NCBI RefSeq assembly: GCF_003387075.1
Contig: NZ_QUMQ01000001.1
Span: forward strand, 5,146,001-5,210,000
Length of the DNA stretch: 64,000 nt
Origin: Asanoa ferruginea
Lineage (GTDB): Bacteria; Actinomycetota; Actinomycetes; Mycobacteriales; Micromonosporaceae
Direction of reading: 5' to 3'
The position numbers and the translations under genes were made by a program. Each line of letters begins with the position of its first letter. The first letter of the stretch is position 1. A model generated the notes under the pieces. The model worked only from the letters and a program-made list of their open reading frames with translations, ran no database searches and was not told where the DNA came from. Of the stretch, positions 50,279 through 59,337 are shown in pieces.

Positions 50279-50941
50279 ATGGACGTCTACCGGGCGGTGC
50301 GGACGAGGCAGTCGGTTCGCAGCTTCACCGGTCGGCCCGTCCCGCGCGAGGTCATCGAACGAGTTTTGAGGGCAGCCGCCGACGCACCGTCCGGGAGCAA
50401 CCTGCAGCCCTGGAGTGTTTACGTCCTTTCCGGCGACCCGCTGGCCACGCTGAAGAAGGCGGTGGCCGAGCGGGTCGCCGGCGGCGACAGCGGCGACGAT
50501 CGCGAATTCGCGATCTACCCGCCCACCGTGCGCTCGCCCTACGTCGAGCGGATGGAGATCCTTGGCGAAGCTCGCTACGGCTCGCTGGGCATCACGCGCG
50601 ACGATGTCATCGGCCGGGCCAGGGTCCGGGCCGAGAACTGGAACTGCTTCGGGGCCGGCACGGCACTGTTCTGCTACCTGGATCGCGACATGCCGCCACC
50701 GCGGTGGGCGGATGTCGGGATCTACCTGCAGACCGTGATGCTGCTGCTGCGGGCAGAGGGACTGGATAGCTGCGCCCAGGAGGCGTGGGCGGAATACCAC
50801 CGCAGCGTCGCCGAGGTGATCTGCCCGCCACCCGAACGAATGCTGTTCTGCGGCATGTCGATCGGCTACGCCGAACCGACCGTCACGCATCCGCGCATCC
50901 GTCGCGCGCCCCTGTCGGAGACCGTGACGTTCATAACCTGA
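50279..50941 (+). CDS. Nitroreductase-family FMN oxidoreductase
   Basis: 220 residues from the ATG at 50279. Nitroreductase fold: VYRAVRTRQSVRSFTGRPVPREVIERVLRAAADAPSGSNLQPW binds FMN phosphate through Arg and Ser; a later LRAEGLDSCAQEAW and FCGMSIGYAEP provide the rest of the flavin and NAD(P)H site. Reduction of nitro compounds, quinones or flavins is expected. Convergent with the hexapeptide-repeat protein gene, 12 bases apart. Confidence 0.9.
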   Translation: MDVYRAVRTRQSVRSFTGRPVPREVIERVLRAAADAPSGSNLQPWSVYVLSGDPLATLKKAVAERVAGGDSGDDREFAIYPPTVRSPYVERMEILGEARYGSLGITRDDVIGRARVRAENWNCFGAGTALFCYLDRDMPPPRWADVGIYLQTVMLLLRAEGLDSCAQEAWAEYHRSVAEVICPPPERMLFCGMSIGYAEPTVTHPRIRRAPLSETVTFIT

Positions 50942-50953
50942 GCCGCAGGAGGG

Positions 50954-51556
50954 TTAGAGTTGTCGGTCGTCGCTGTGGCGGCCCAGGGCGCGACCGAACC
51001 GTTCGGAGATCCCCGGCATAAGACTCTCGCCGTCGGCCGGGCGGTCCAGGCCGAAGACGTAGCCCGGGAAGTCCAGCTCCCGCTGCGCGGCCCAGATGCC
51101 CTCATGGTCTTCGGTGGGAAGGATACGAAGCGGATCGCCGACCGCTACCCAGCCGATAGGCACCATGGAGTCGGGTGGCAGCACCGTGCGGAGGTGCACG
51201 ATGCCGTTGACGCGGATCTCGCTGCGTGTTCCGATCCTCGCTCCGTTGAAGACGCGGCTGCCGGTGGCCAGGAATACCTCGTCTTCCACCTGACAGCCGC
51301 TCAAATAGGAGGTGGGTCCGACCAGGACCTGGCGGCCCAGCCGCAGGGGGTCGCGGCGGGTGCCGCGCAGCACGGCGTTCTCCATGACGATGCTGTCGTC
51401 GCCGATCTCCACCGGCCCGCCCTCGGCGGTGAGCACCGCACCGAACAGCACCCGGCAGCCCGGCCCCACCCGGACATCCCCGCTGAGGGTCGCCGTCGGC
51501 GCGACGTAGGCGGTGGGGTCAATCGTCGGCGAATGGCCCTCGTGCTCAATCAGCAT
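50954..51556 (-). CDS. Left-handed beta-helix (gamma-carbonic-anhydrase-like) protein
   Basis: 200 residues. Hexapeptide-repeat turns run from about residue 12 to 150: PTAYVAPTATLSGDVRVGPGCRVLFGAVLTAEGG, VEIGDDSIVMENAVLRG, then VLVGPTSYLSGCQVEDEVFLATGSRVFNGARIG. The position of the metal His triad of gamma carbonic anhydrases is not conserved as far as can be seen (no H-x-x-x-x-H), so catalysis is doubtful. A C-terminal helix region of 50 residues ends GRHSDDRQL. Family similar to YrdA/PaaY-type proteins. Confidence 0.8.
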   Translation of the reverse strand: MLIEHEGHSPTIDPTAYVAPTATLSGDVRVGPGCRVLFGAVLTAEGGPVEIGDDSIVMENAVLRGTRRDPLRLGRQVLVGPTSYLSGCQVEDEVFLATGSRVFNGARIGTRSEIRVNGIVHLRTVLPPDSMVPIGWVAVGDPLRILPTEDHEGIWAAQRELDFPGYVFGLDRPADGESLMPGISERFGRALGRHSDDRQL

Positions 51557-51581
51557 GGATCCGATGATGCCGCACCCGACC

Positions 51582-52355
51582 TCAGGCCGGCACGATCATC
51601 GGGGTGCCGGCGACCGGGTCGGGGACCACCAGGCAGCTCAGGCCGAAGACGGCTTCAACCAGTCGCGCGGTGACCACCGAAGTCGGGTCGCCCTCGGCCA
51701 CGATGCGGCCGGCCGACATCGCGATCAGGTGGTCGCTGAAGCGGCAGGCCAGGTTGAGGTCGTGCAGCACCACGACGATGGTCTTGCCGGAGTCCTCGTT
51801 GAGCGTGCGCAGCAGGCGCAGCAGCTCGACCTGGTGGTTGATGTCGAGATAGGTGGTCGGCTCGTCGAGCAGCAACAGGTCGGTGTCCTGGGCCAGCGCC
51901 ATCGCCACCCAGACCCGCTGGCGCTGGCCGCCGGACAGCGACCGGATCGGCCGGTCGATCAGGTCGGCCGTGCCGGTCGCGGCCAGCGCGCGGGTGACCG
52001 CGTCGTGGTCGCTGTCGGTCCAGCGCCGGAACCAGCCCTGGTGAGGATAGCGGCCGCGGGAGACCAGGTCGGCGACCGTGATCCCGTCGGGCGCGACCGG
52101 CGTCTGCGGCAACAGGCCCAACACCTTGGCGACATCGAGCGTACGCACATCCGCCAGGCTCTTGCCGTCGAGGTAGACGGCGCCGCCGAGCGGTGCCAGC
52201 AAGCGGGCCAGGCCACGCAGCAATGTGGACTTCCCGCAGGCGTTGGCGCCGACGATCGCGGTGATCCGGCCGTCCGGGATCGTCACGTCGAGGTTGGCGA
52301 TGACCGGGCGGTCGTCGTAGCCAAGGGTCAGGTCCGCGGTGCGCAGTCGGCTCAT
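51582..52355 (-). CDS. Ferric-siderophore ABC transporter ATPase (FepC-like)
   Basis: 257 residues. Walker A IVGANACGKSTLLRGL, Q-loop LLPQTP, signature LSGGQRQRVWVAMAL, Walker B LLLLDEPTTYLDI, H-loop VVLHDLNLA: the exact pattern of FepC/FhuC iron-chelate ATPases, including the YPHQGWF motif (RGRYPHQGW). Drives uptake through the two permeases encoded upstream. It overlaps the second permease gene by four bases (ATGA) and is the last gene of a four-gene operon preceded by an iron box. Confidence 0.93.
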   Translation of the reverse strand: MSRLRTADLTLGYDDRPVIANLDVTIPDGRITAIVGANACGKSTLLRGLARLLAPLGGAVYLDGKSLADVRTLDVAKVLGLLPQTPVAPDGITVADLVSRGRYPHQGWFRRWTDSDHDAVTRALAATGTADLIDRPIRSLSGGQRQRVWVAMALAQDTDLLLLDEPTTYLDINHQVELLRLLRTLNEDSGKTIVVVLHDLNLACRFSDHLIAMSAGRIVAEGDPTSVVTARLVEAVFGLSCLVVPDPVAGTPMIVPA

Positions 52356-53422
52356 CCGCCCGCTCCTTGCCGGTTGGTGGTGGCCAGCAGCCACAGCAGA
52401 TAGGGCGCCCCGACCGCGCCGGTGACCACACCGGTGGGCAGGGGAGTGGGCAGCACGTGCACGGCGACCAGGTCGGCGGCCAGCAGCAGCGCGGCGCCGA
52501 CCAGGGCGGCCGGGACGATCCCGCCGGTGGCCGCGCCGAGCAGCCGGTTGGCGATCGGGCCGGCGACCAGAGCCACGAAGACGATCGGGCCGGCGACCGA
52601 CACCGCGAGGGCGACCAGCACCAGCGCGGTGCCGAGCAGGGCCGCGCGGCTGAGCTCGGTGCGGGTGCCGAGCGTGCGGGCCGAGTCGTCGCCCAACTCC
52701 AGCGCCCGCAGCGGCCGCTGGAGCAGGACGGCCAGCGGTAGCAGCACGATCAGGCCGCCGACCAGCAGCCGCAACTCGACGTCGCTGGCCTGGCCGACCG
52801 AGCCGGTCAGCCAGTGCATCGCCTGCCGGGCCTCGAAGAGCTGGGCCCGGGTCAGCACGAAGCCGGTCAGGCCGTCGAGGAAGGCCGCGACGCCGATGCC
52901 GATCAGGATGAACCGGTAGCCGCTGATGCCGTCGCGCCAGGCCAGCACATACATCAGCAGGGCCGAGGCGATCGCGCCGCCGAGGGCCAGGCCGCTGATC
53001 ACCAGCCCGCCGGCCTGGAGCACGACGATGCCGACGACCGCGGCGAGCCCGGCGCCGGAGGTGATGCCGACGAAGTCGGGCGAGGCCAGCGGGTTGCGCA
53101 GCAACTGCTGGAAGATGGTGCCGGAGGCGCCCAGCGCGAGGCCGACCGCGAGGGCCGAGAACGCGGTCGGCAGCCGCAGTTCGCGCACCACGAAGTCGAC
53201 GCCGGCGTTGTCGGACAGGTGCAGCACCGACGAGACGACCTCGAGGGCGCCGATCCGGAAGCTGCCGACCATCATCGTGACCACGAACAGCGCGAAGACC
53301 AGCACCGCCAGGCCGAGGGTGACGGCGGCCGAGCGGGCGGCACGGCGCCGCCGGTTGGCGCGGAGCCGGCCGGCGACGTCGACGCCAACAAGAGTGTCCA
53401 CAGTGGATAAGGTGGCGGTCAT
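52352..53422 (-). CDS. FecCD-family siderophore permease (second subunit)
   Basis: 356 residues from the ATG at 53422, overlapping the stop of the first permease gene. About nine or ten membrane helices, with family segments LRLPTAFSALAVGLALGASGTIFQQLLRNPLASPDFVGITSGAGLAA and GPIVFVALVAGPIANRLLG that contact the ATPase and the periplasmic protein. An Arg-rich N-terminus (RLRANRRRRAAR) precedes the first helix. Forms a heterodimeric channel with the other permease for ferric-siderophore import. Confidence 0.93.
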   Translation of the reverse strand: MTATLSTVDTLVGVDVAGRLRANRRRRAARSAAVTLGLAVLVFALFVVTMMVGSFRIGALEVVSSVLHLSDNAGVDFVVRELRLPTAFSALAVGLALGASGTIFQQLLRNPLASPDFVGITSGAGLAAVVGIVVLQAGGLVISGLALGGAIASALLMYVLAWRDGISGYRFILIGIGVAAFLDGLTGFVLTRAQLFEARQAMHWLTGSVGQASDVELRLLVGGLIVLLPLAVLLQRPLRALELGDDSARTLGTRTELSRAALLGTALVLVALAVSVAGPIVFVALVAGPIANRLLGAATGGIVPAALVGAALLLAADLVAVHVLPTPLPTGVVTGAVGAPYLLWLLATTNRQGAGG

Positions 53423-54456
53423 CAAACCTCCGACAGCCGCGCGTAGCGGACGATCGCCACGAACGCCGGTGCGCAGACCACCCCGAGGACCACGCCGACC
53501 TGCACCTCGTCGGGCCGCGCGGCGACCCGGCCGAGCACGTCGGCGAGGAGCAGCACGATCGGGGCCAGCAGCATCGAGTAGGGCAGGATCCAGCGATAGT
53601 CGGGCCCGCAGATGAACCGGGCCAGGTGCGGCACGACGAGGCCGACGAAGACGATCGGCCCGCAGGCGGCGGTGGCCGCGCCGGCGAGCACCGCGACGAC
53701 CGCGAAGGCGGCCAACCGGGTGCGGCCGATGTGCTGGCCGAGGCCGCGGGCCACGTCCTCACCGAGCGCGAGGCCGTTGAGGGCGCGGCCGAGGCCGAGC
53801 GAGGCGGCCAGGCCGAGCAGTAGGAACGGCGCGACGCCGGTCAGGATCGGCGCGTAGCGGCCGGCCAGCGAACCGACCTGCCAGAACCGCAGCTCGTTGA
53901 GAGCGTCCACATTGGTCATCACAATGCCGCTGGTGATCGAGGCGAGGCCGGCGGTGACCGCGGCTCCGGCCAGGGCCAGCTTGACCGGGGTGGCGCCTTC
54001 GCGACCGAAGGAGGCGATCGCGTACACCAGGATCAATGCCACGATCGCGCCGGCGAAGGCGAACCAGACGTAGACGCCGACGCCGCGCAGGCCGAGCACG
54101 GTGATGGCGAAGACGACGAAGGCGGCCGCGCCGGAGTTGATGCCCATGATGCCGGCGTCGGCGAGCGGGTTGCGGGTGACGCCCTGGAGGATCACACCGG
54201 CGACGCCGAGCGCGGCGCCGACCAGGATGCCGAGCAGGGTGCGCGGCACCCGCAGTTGGAGCGTGACGGTGCTGCTGATCGAGCCGTCGTCGGTCCAGTT
54301 GCCCAGCGCGCGCAGCACTTCGGACAGGCCGATGTCGCGCGAGCCGAGCGTGACGCTGAGGAACGCGACGACGGCGAGGACCCCACAGAGGGCGACGAGC
54401 CCCGGCCCGAGGGCCGCGGCTCGTCGCGCCGTCGCCGGCGGCCTAGCTGCTGACAT
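53422..54456 (-). CDS. FecCD-family siderophore permease (first subunit)
   Basis: 344 residues, about ten helices. FecCD signs: LRVPRTLLGILVGAALGVAGVILQGVTRNPLADAGIMGINSGAA, and GPIVFVGLVVPHLARFICGPDYRWILPYS, which includes the coupling helix toward the ATPase. Its start overlaps the end of the substrate-binding protein gene by 14 bases, so all four uptake genes are translationally linked. Confidence 0.93.
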   Translation of the reverse strand: MSAARPPATARRAAALGPGLVALCGVLAVVAFLSVTLGSRDIGLSEVLRALGNWTDDGSISSTVTLQLRVPRTLLGILVGAALGVAGVILQGVTRNPLADAGIMGINSGAAAFVVFAITVLGLRGVGVYVWFAFAGAIVALILVYAIASFGREGATPVKLALAGAAVTAGLASITSGIVMTNVDALNELRFWQVGSLAGRYAPILTGVAPFLLLGLAASLGLGRALNGLALGEDVARGLGQHIGRTRLAAFAVVAVLAGAATAACGPIVFVGLVVPHLARFICGPDYRWILPYSMLLAPIVLLLADVLGRVAARPDEVQVGVVLGVVCAPAFVAIVRYARLSEV

Positions 54457-55453
54457 TCGGATCCGCGGCCTTGACCGCGTCGGTCAGCTTGCCCAGCTCG
54501 GTGGCGAAGTCGCCGTAGGTGTGCAGCCAGAACGCCGGCCACGCGACGGCCGCGCCGGCCTTGGCCGCCTTGATTTTGAACCAGGTCGGCTGCTTGGTGC
54601 CCCACTCGGCGTTGGCGGAGGGGGTGTAGGAGCGGCCGTCCCAGAGGATCAGGTCGGGCTGGTATTTGTCGGCGTTCTCCCAGCTCAGATTCTCCCAATA
54701 GGGGAAGCCGGGGTCGGGGCTGGCCGGGTTGAGCACGTCGAGGCCCCAGCTCTGGAGGTCGAGCAACTCCGGCGCGTAGGCCGGGTTGGCCACGTAGACC
54801 TTGTCGTCGGCCGGCGACATCGCCGCGACGCTCAGGCCCGGCTTCGCGGCGACGGCGGCCTTGAACGCGGTGACGGCCTCTTCGAACCGCTTCTTGTTGG
54901 CCGCGATCTCGGGACTGTCTACTTTGGCGCCGAGGCTCTTGGCCAGGCTCTCGTAACCCTCGGCGAGCTCGACGATCGACTTGCCCTGCGAAACGCCGGT
55001 GATCGGCGCGAGCTCGGCGAGCTTCTTGCTCTTCTCGTCGACGCCCTCTTCCATGCCGCTGTGCGCCTTCTCGGCGGGCCACCAGTCACCGACGATCAGG
55101 TCCGGCGCCAGCGCGGCGGCCTTCTCGACGTCGATCTTGCCCCACTCCTCGCCGAGGATCTCGATGCCCGAGAGGTCGAGATTCTTCAGGTTGGGATCTG
55201 TTTTTACCGACTCGTCGGCGTAGATGCCGACCGGCTTGATGCCGAACGACATCAGCGCCGCGGCCTCGCCGGCGTGCGCGATGATCCGGGTCGGTGTCTT
55301 GTCGGCCTTGACGACCTGACCGGACCCGCCGGTGAACGTCCACGGTCCGGCCGACGGGGCGGCGTTGTCGCCGCCACTGTCGGTGCCGCTGCCACAACCG
55401 GCGAGCGCGGCGCCGAGAACCGCCACCGCAAGGATCTGACGCCACGCGCGCAT
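54443..55453 (-). CDS. Siderophore-binding lipoprotein of an ABC importer
   Basis: 336 residues from the ATG at 55453 (a TTG two codons upstream is an alternative). Lipoprotein signal with lipobox LAGC (Cys about residue 20). The mature part is a class III periplasmic-binding-protein fold (FepB/FhuD-like): PTRIIAHAGEAAALMSFGIKPVGIYAD, KAAALAPDLIVGDWW, VYVANPAYAPELLDLQSWGLDVLNP. It delivers a ferric siderophore to the permeases encoded downstream. A strong iron box lies 52 bases upstream. Confidence 0.93.
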   Translation of the reverse strand: MRAWRQILAVAVLGAALAGCGSGTDSGGDNAAPSAGPWTFTGGSGQVVKADKTPTRIIAHAGEAAALMSFGIKPVGIYADESVKTDPNLKNLDLSGIEILGEEWGKIDVEKAAALAPDLIVGDWWPAEKAHSGMEEGVDEKSKKLAELAPITGVSQGKSIVELAEGYESLAKSLGAKVDSPEIAANKKRFEEAVTAFKAAVAAKPGLSVAAMSPADDKVYVANPAYAPELLDLQSWGLDVLNPASPDPGFPYWENLSWENADKYQPDLILWDGRSYTPSANAEWGTKQPTWFKIKAAKAGAAVAWPAFWLHTYGDFATELGKLTDAVKAADPNVSS

Positions 55454-55504
55454 GATCAAATCTTCCGTTCCGACGACCCCGAACGGGCTCCAGCGGCCCG
55501 AGGG

Positions 55505-55523
55505 TTAGGTTAGGCTAACCATC
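55505..55523 (-). promoter_or_regulatory. IdeR/DmdR iron box upstream of the siderophore uptake operon
   Basis: TTAGGTTAGGCTAACCATC matches 16 of 19 bases of the consensus TTAGGTTAGSCTAACCTAA, with the core GGTTAG-G-CTAACC perfect. Placed between the membrane protein gene (stop 55538) and the lipoprotein gene start (55453), as expected for iron-dependent repression. Confidence 0.88.
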
Positions 55524-55537
55524 ACTCGGGCCTTTGG

Positions 55538-55837
55538 CTAGTCGGACAATCCGGTATGGACCTTGAACGGGTCGTGTTCGGCGAGCAGCTTGTCGAGCCG
55601 CGCCTGGTCGACCCGGCTCACCACGTCGGTCGACTCCTGATGGTCGCGCACGCACTTGGCGAGCGTGAACGACGAGGTCACGACGTAGAGCAGGCTCAGC
55701 GCGAGAAACGCGCGGATCCAGACGCCCACCGGCAGATAGATGATCGCGACAGTTGCCGCGAACAACGAGATTCCAAACGATAGCGCCGCTTGTACGAAGA
55801 AGGCCGTTGTCGTCTTGCGCGCCACGGGTGCAGTCAT
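55538..55837 (-). CDS. YiaA/B-like two-helix membrane protein
   Basis: 99 residues. Two hydrophobic helices (FFVQAALSFGISLFAATVAIIYLPV and IRAFLALSLLYVVTSSFTLAKCVRD) match the YiaA/YiaB two-helix domain, including the closing SSFTLAKCVRD. A soluble C-terminal part follows. Function of the family is unknown. It sits upstream of the siderophore operon, with the iron box between, so it may be transcribed separately. Confidence 0.85.
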   Translation of the reverse strand: MTAPVARKTTTAFFVQAALSFGISLFAATVAIIYLPVGVWIRAFLALSLLYVVTSSFTLAKCVRDHQESTDVVSRVDQARLDKLLAEHDPFKVHTGLSD

Positions 55838-55927
55838 GCCCCCTACCGTCGCGAGCCGGAGCGGCCGGCGCCTGAGCGGGCGTACTCAGCGCTGGGGAGC
55901 CGGGCACTCACCTGGCATGGTGGGTGC

Positions 55928-56560
55928 GTGACGGACACCCGGATCCTGCTCGCCGACGACCACGCGCTGGTGCGCCGCGGCGTGCGGCTCATCCTCGACG
56001 GCGAGCCCGGGCTGACCGTGATGGCCGAGGCCGCCGACGGTGCGGAGGCGATCGAACTCGCCCGCACCGAGAAGCCGGACCTCGCCGTGCTCGACATCGC
56101 CATGCCGCGGTTGACGGGGCTACAGGCCGCGCGGGAGCTGTCCCGGTCGCTGCCCGACCTGAAAATCCTGATCCTGACGATGTACGACAACGAGCAGTAC
56201 TTCTTCGAGGCGCTCAAGGTCGGCGCGGCCGGGTATGTGCTCAAGTCGGTCGCCGACCGCGACCTCGTCGACGCCTGCCGGGCGGCCATGCGCGACGAGC
56301 CGTTCCTCTATCCCGGCGCGGTCAACGCCCTGGTCCGCCAATACCTGGCCGGCATGCCGGCGCGGGCCATCACCGACCGCGAGGAAGAGGTGCTCAAGCT
56401 GGTCGCCGAGGGCCACTCGTCGCGCCAGATCGCCGACCTGCTCTTCATCAGCGTGAAGACCGTCGAGCGGCACCGGGCCAACCTGCTACAGAAACTCGGC
56501 CTGCGCGACCGGCTCGAGTTGACCCGCTACGCCATCCGCGTCGGGCTGATCGAGCCCTGA
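55928..56560 (+). CDS. NarL/LuxR-family response regulator
   Basis: 210 residues from the GTG at 55928. Receiver domain with acidic pair LLADDHALVRRG, phosphoacceptor Asp in LAVLDIAMPRL (about residue 56), the Thr/Lys switch in LTMYD and LKSVADRD. C-terminal LuxR helix-turn-helix: ITDREEEVLKLVAEGHSSRQIADLLFISVKTVERHRANLLQKLGL. The probable partner kinase is at 58301-59314 on the same strand, with an antiporter gene inserted on the opposite strand between them. Confidence 0.93.
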   Translation: MTDTRILLADDHALVRRGVRLILDGEPGLTVMAEAADGAEAIELARTEKPDLAVLDIAMPRLTGLQAARELSRSLPDLKILILTMYDNEQYFFEALKVGAAGYVLKSVADRDLVDACRAAMRDEPFLYPGAVNALVRQYLAGMPARAITDREEEVLKLVAEGHSSRQIADLLFISVKTVERHRANLLQKLGLRDRLELTRYAIRVGLIEP

Positions 56561-56561
56561 G

Positions 56562-58220
56562 TCAGCGCGGCCGGTCCGGCAGCAGCCGCTCCTCGTGGTC
56601 GAGTTCGCGTTGCAGCACCCGCAGGCCCTCGTCGGGCAGGCGGCCGGCGTCGCGCCAGCGGAGCAACTCCTCGCGCTGCGCGTCGATCGCGGCGCGGCGC
56701 ACTCGCAGGCCCGCCTCGTAGCCGGGGGACACCGGCACGTCCTCGGAGTCCGACTCCCGGAGCAGGTCGATCCGGCCCTGGTAGCGGGCCAGCCGCGCCT
56801 TGAGCTGGCCACGCGTCGCCTCGATGGCCCGCACCTCCTCGGGGTCACCCTCCGCGGCGACCTCGGAGAGCCGTTCCAGGGCGGCCTCGACCGACGCGGA
56901 CCGGGCCTCGTTGCGCAACATGGCCTGGTCGGACCGGTTGGCCCGCAGGCCGAGCGCCCGCACCAGCGGCGCGAAGGTCAGGCCCTGCCCGACCAGGGTG
57001 ACCAGCACGACCACGAACGTGCAGAACAACAGCAGGTCGCGGTCCGGGAACGGAGCGCCACTGTCGGTCGTCAACGGCAGCGCGAAGATGGCGGCCAGGC
57101 TGATCACGCCGCGGGTGCCGGCCCAGCTCAGCGCCACCACCTCGCGGCCGGGCAGGCCGATCCGGTGCCGCTGCGCCACCACCCGCTGCTCGTCGGTGTC
57201 GGTGTCATCGCTGATCAGCCGGGTGTGCAGCGACCGGGGCAGGAACTGGGTGAGGATCAGCCACACCGGCCGCAGCAGCAGCGCCACCCCGACGCTGATC
57301 GAGACGGCGGCCAGGATGGTCGACAGCTCGTAGTCTTCGAGCCCGCGCACGACCCGGGGTAGCTGCTGGCCGATCAGCAGGAACACGAAGCCCTCGAGCA
57401 GGAAGTCGACGAGTCGCCAGACCGCGGTGGTCTGTAGCCGGCTGGCCCCCGACCCGGTCAGCGGCGCGTAGTGGCCGATGATCAGGCCGGCGACCACGAC
57501 CGCGAGCACGCCCGAGACGTGCAGTTCCTCGGCCGCCAGGTAGGCGCCGAACGGCGTGACCAGGGAGATGGCGTTGGCGGTGAGCGGGTCGTCGCGCAGC
57601 TTGCGGAGCAGCCGGACCACGTAGGCCACCACGACACCGACCAGCACGCCACCGGCCGCCGCGAGCGCGAACTTGCCGATCGCCGAGCCCCACGAGAATC
57701 CGTCGCCGACGGCGGCGGCCACCGCGACGCTCAGGATGGTCAGCGCCGTCGCGTCGTTGAGCAGTCCCTCACCCTGGATGATCGTGAGCAGCCGAGGCGG
57801 CAGGCCGACCTTGCGGCCGACGCCGAGCGCGGCGACCGGGTCGGGCGGCGCGATCGCCGCACCTACCGCGATGCCCGCCGCGAGCGTCGCGCCGGCGACG
57901 AACCACTGGAACCCGATGCCGATCACCAACGCGGTGATGAGCACCAGGACCACCGACAGGCTGACCACGATGCGCAGGTTGCGGCGGATCGCCAGCAGCG
58001 ACGAGTCGAGCGCCGCGCTGTAGAGCAGCGGCGGGATGACGAACGTCAGGATGATCTTCGGGTCCAGGCTGATGTTGGGTCCCGGCAGCACCGCGTAGAC
58101 GATGCCGACAATGGGCAGCAGCGCGGCCGCGGGCAGGCTGGTGCGCTCGGCCACCCACCGGACCAGCACCACCACTGCCACCGCGGCAAGGACGAAAATC
58201 AAGATCGTTTCGACGCTCAC
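56562..58220 (-). CDS. CPA1-type Na+/H+ antiporter
   Basis: 552 residues from the GTG at 58220. Twelve or so helices with the family motifs ILTFVIPPLLYSAALDSS, the ion site region APPDPVAA, GEGLLNDATALTI and SWAGTRGVISLAAIFALPL, then a cytosolic tail of about 120 residues with helical charged sequence. Paralog of the partial gene at the start of the window (same FPDRDL and tail design). Probably contributes to pH or salt homeostasis. It is flanked by the two genes of a two-component system, which may sense the same stress. Confidence 0.92.
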   Translation of the reverse strand: MSVETILIFVLAAVAVVVLVRWVAERTSLPAAALLPIVGIVYAVLPGPNISLDPKIILTFVIPPLLYSAALDSSLLAIRRNLRIVVSLSVVLVLITALVIGIGFQWFVAGATLAAGIAVGAAIAPPDPVAALGVGRKVGLPPRLLTIIQGEGLLNDATALTILSVAVAAAVGDGFSWGSAIGKFALAAAGGVLVGVVVAYVVRLLRKLRDDPLTANAISLVTPFGAYLAAEELHVSGVLAVVVAGLIIGHYAPLTGSGASRLQTTAVWRLVDFLLEGFVFLLIGQQLPRVVRGLEDYELSTILAAVSISVGVALLLRPVWLILTQFLPRSLHTRLISDDTDTDEQRVVAQRHRIGLPGREVVALSWAGTRGVISLAAIFALPLTTDSGAPFPDRDLLLFCTFVVVLVTLVGQGLTFAPLVRALGLRANRSDQAMLRNEARSASVEAALERLSEVAAEGDPEEVRAIEATRGQLKARLARYQGRIDLLRESDSEDVPVSPGYEAGLRVRRAAIDAQREELLRWRDAGRLPDEGLRVLQRELDHEERLLPDRPR

Positions 58221-58300
58221 CGGTTCAATTCTCCAGACGATGGCCACGATCGAATGGGTGGCAGCACCCATTTATCGCGCCGGGTTGGACGACGGAGCGG

Positions 58301-59314
58301 ATGGACCCGCAAGCTCGTCAGGTGCCCCTGTTCTGGCGGATCTTCCTGCTCAACGCCGCTGTGCTGTCGGCAGCGACCGGGCTGCTGCTCTTCACCCCGG
58401 CCAGCGTATCGACCGCGGCCACGCCGGCCGAGGCGGCCAGGTTGTTCGCCGCCCTGGCCGTGATGCTGGTCGCGAACGCCGCGCTGCTGCGCGTCGGCCT
58501 GGCCCCATTGTCCCGGTTGACCCGCACCATGGCGACGGTGGACCTGTTGCGCCCCGGCCGCCGGCTGGCGGTGACCGGCAACTCGGGCATCGCCTCGCTC
58601 GTGCGCACCTTCAACACCATGCTCGAACGGCTGGAGGCCGAGCGCGCCACCAGCGCCGGCCGCGCCCTGACGGCGCAGGAAGACGAGCGGCGCCGGATCG
58701 CCCAGGAGTTGCACGACGAGGTCGGGCAGAGCCTGACGGCGGTGCTCCTGGAGCTCAAGCGGGTCGGCGACCACGCCCCCGACGAGGTCCGCGCCGAGCT
58801 CCGCGAGGTGCAGGAAACCACCCGCAACAGCCTCGACGAGATCCGCCGGATCGCCCGGAGGTTGCGCCCCGGCGTGTTGCACGAGTTGGGCCTGACCAGC
58901 GCGCTGCGGTCGCTGGCGACGGAATACTCGACCCGTGGCGTGAGCGTCCGGGCCCGGATCGAACCCGACCTGCCGGACCTGGCCGAAGACGCCGAACTCG
59001 TGGTCTACCGGATCGCGCAGGAAGGGCTGACCAACACCGCCCGGCACGCCCGCGCGGAGCAGGTCGACCTCACCCTGCGCCGCACGCCGGGCGGTGTCGA
59101 GTTGCTCGTCCGCGACGACGGCCGGGGCCTGCGGGGTGCGCCGGAGGGTGCCGGCATCCGCGGGATGCGCGAACGCGCGCTGTTGGCCGGCGCCGACCTC
59201 ACCGTCGGCGCCAGCCCCGCCGGCGGCACCGAGGTGCGGCTGCGCCTGCCCGCGCGTACCCCGGAAATGGGTGTCGCCACCGATGCGGAGCCGGCGTCGT
59301 TGCGGCAAGGCTAA
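58301..59314 (+). CDS. Sensor histidine kinase (NarL-type, HisKA_3)
   Basis: 337 residues. Two membrane helices (about 10-32 and 45-70) flank a very short extracytoplasmic loop, then a HAMP-like linker, the HisKA_3 dimerisation motif with phospho-His in RRRIAQELHDEVGQSLTAVLLELKR, and the ATPase domain with LVVYRIAQEGLTNTARHARA (N box) and the G box VRDDGRGLRG. Typical NarX/DesK-like kinase with a minimal sensor part, suggesting membrane sensing. Partner of the LuxR-type regulator at 55928-56560. Confidence 0.92.
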   Translation: MDPQARQVPLFWRIFLLNAAVLSAATGLLLFTPASVSTAATPAEAARLFAALAVMLVANAALLRVGLAPLSRLTRTMATVDLLRPGRRLAVTGNSGIASLVRTFNTMLERLEAERATSAGRALTAQEDERRRIAQELHDEVGQSLTAVLLELKRVGDHAPDEVRAELREVQETTRNSLDEIRRIARRLRPGVLHELGLTSALRSLATEYSTRGVSVRARIEPDLPDLAEDAELVVYRIAQEGLTNTARHARAEQVDLTLRRTPGGVELLVRDDGRGLRGAPEGAGIRGMRERALLAGADLTVGASPAGGTEVRLRLPARTPEMGVATDAEPASLRQG

Positions 59315-59337
59315 AGGTCCCCGCTCCGGAGGCCCCG

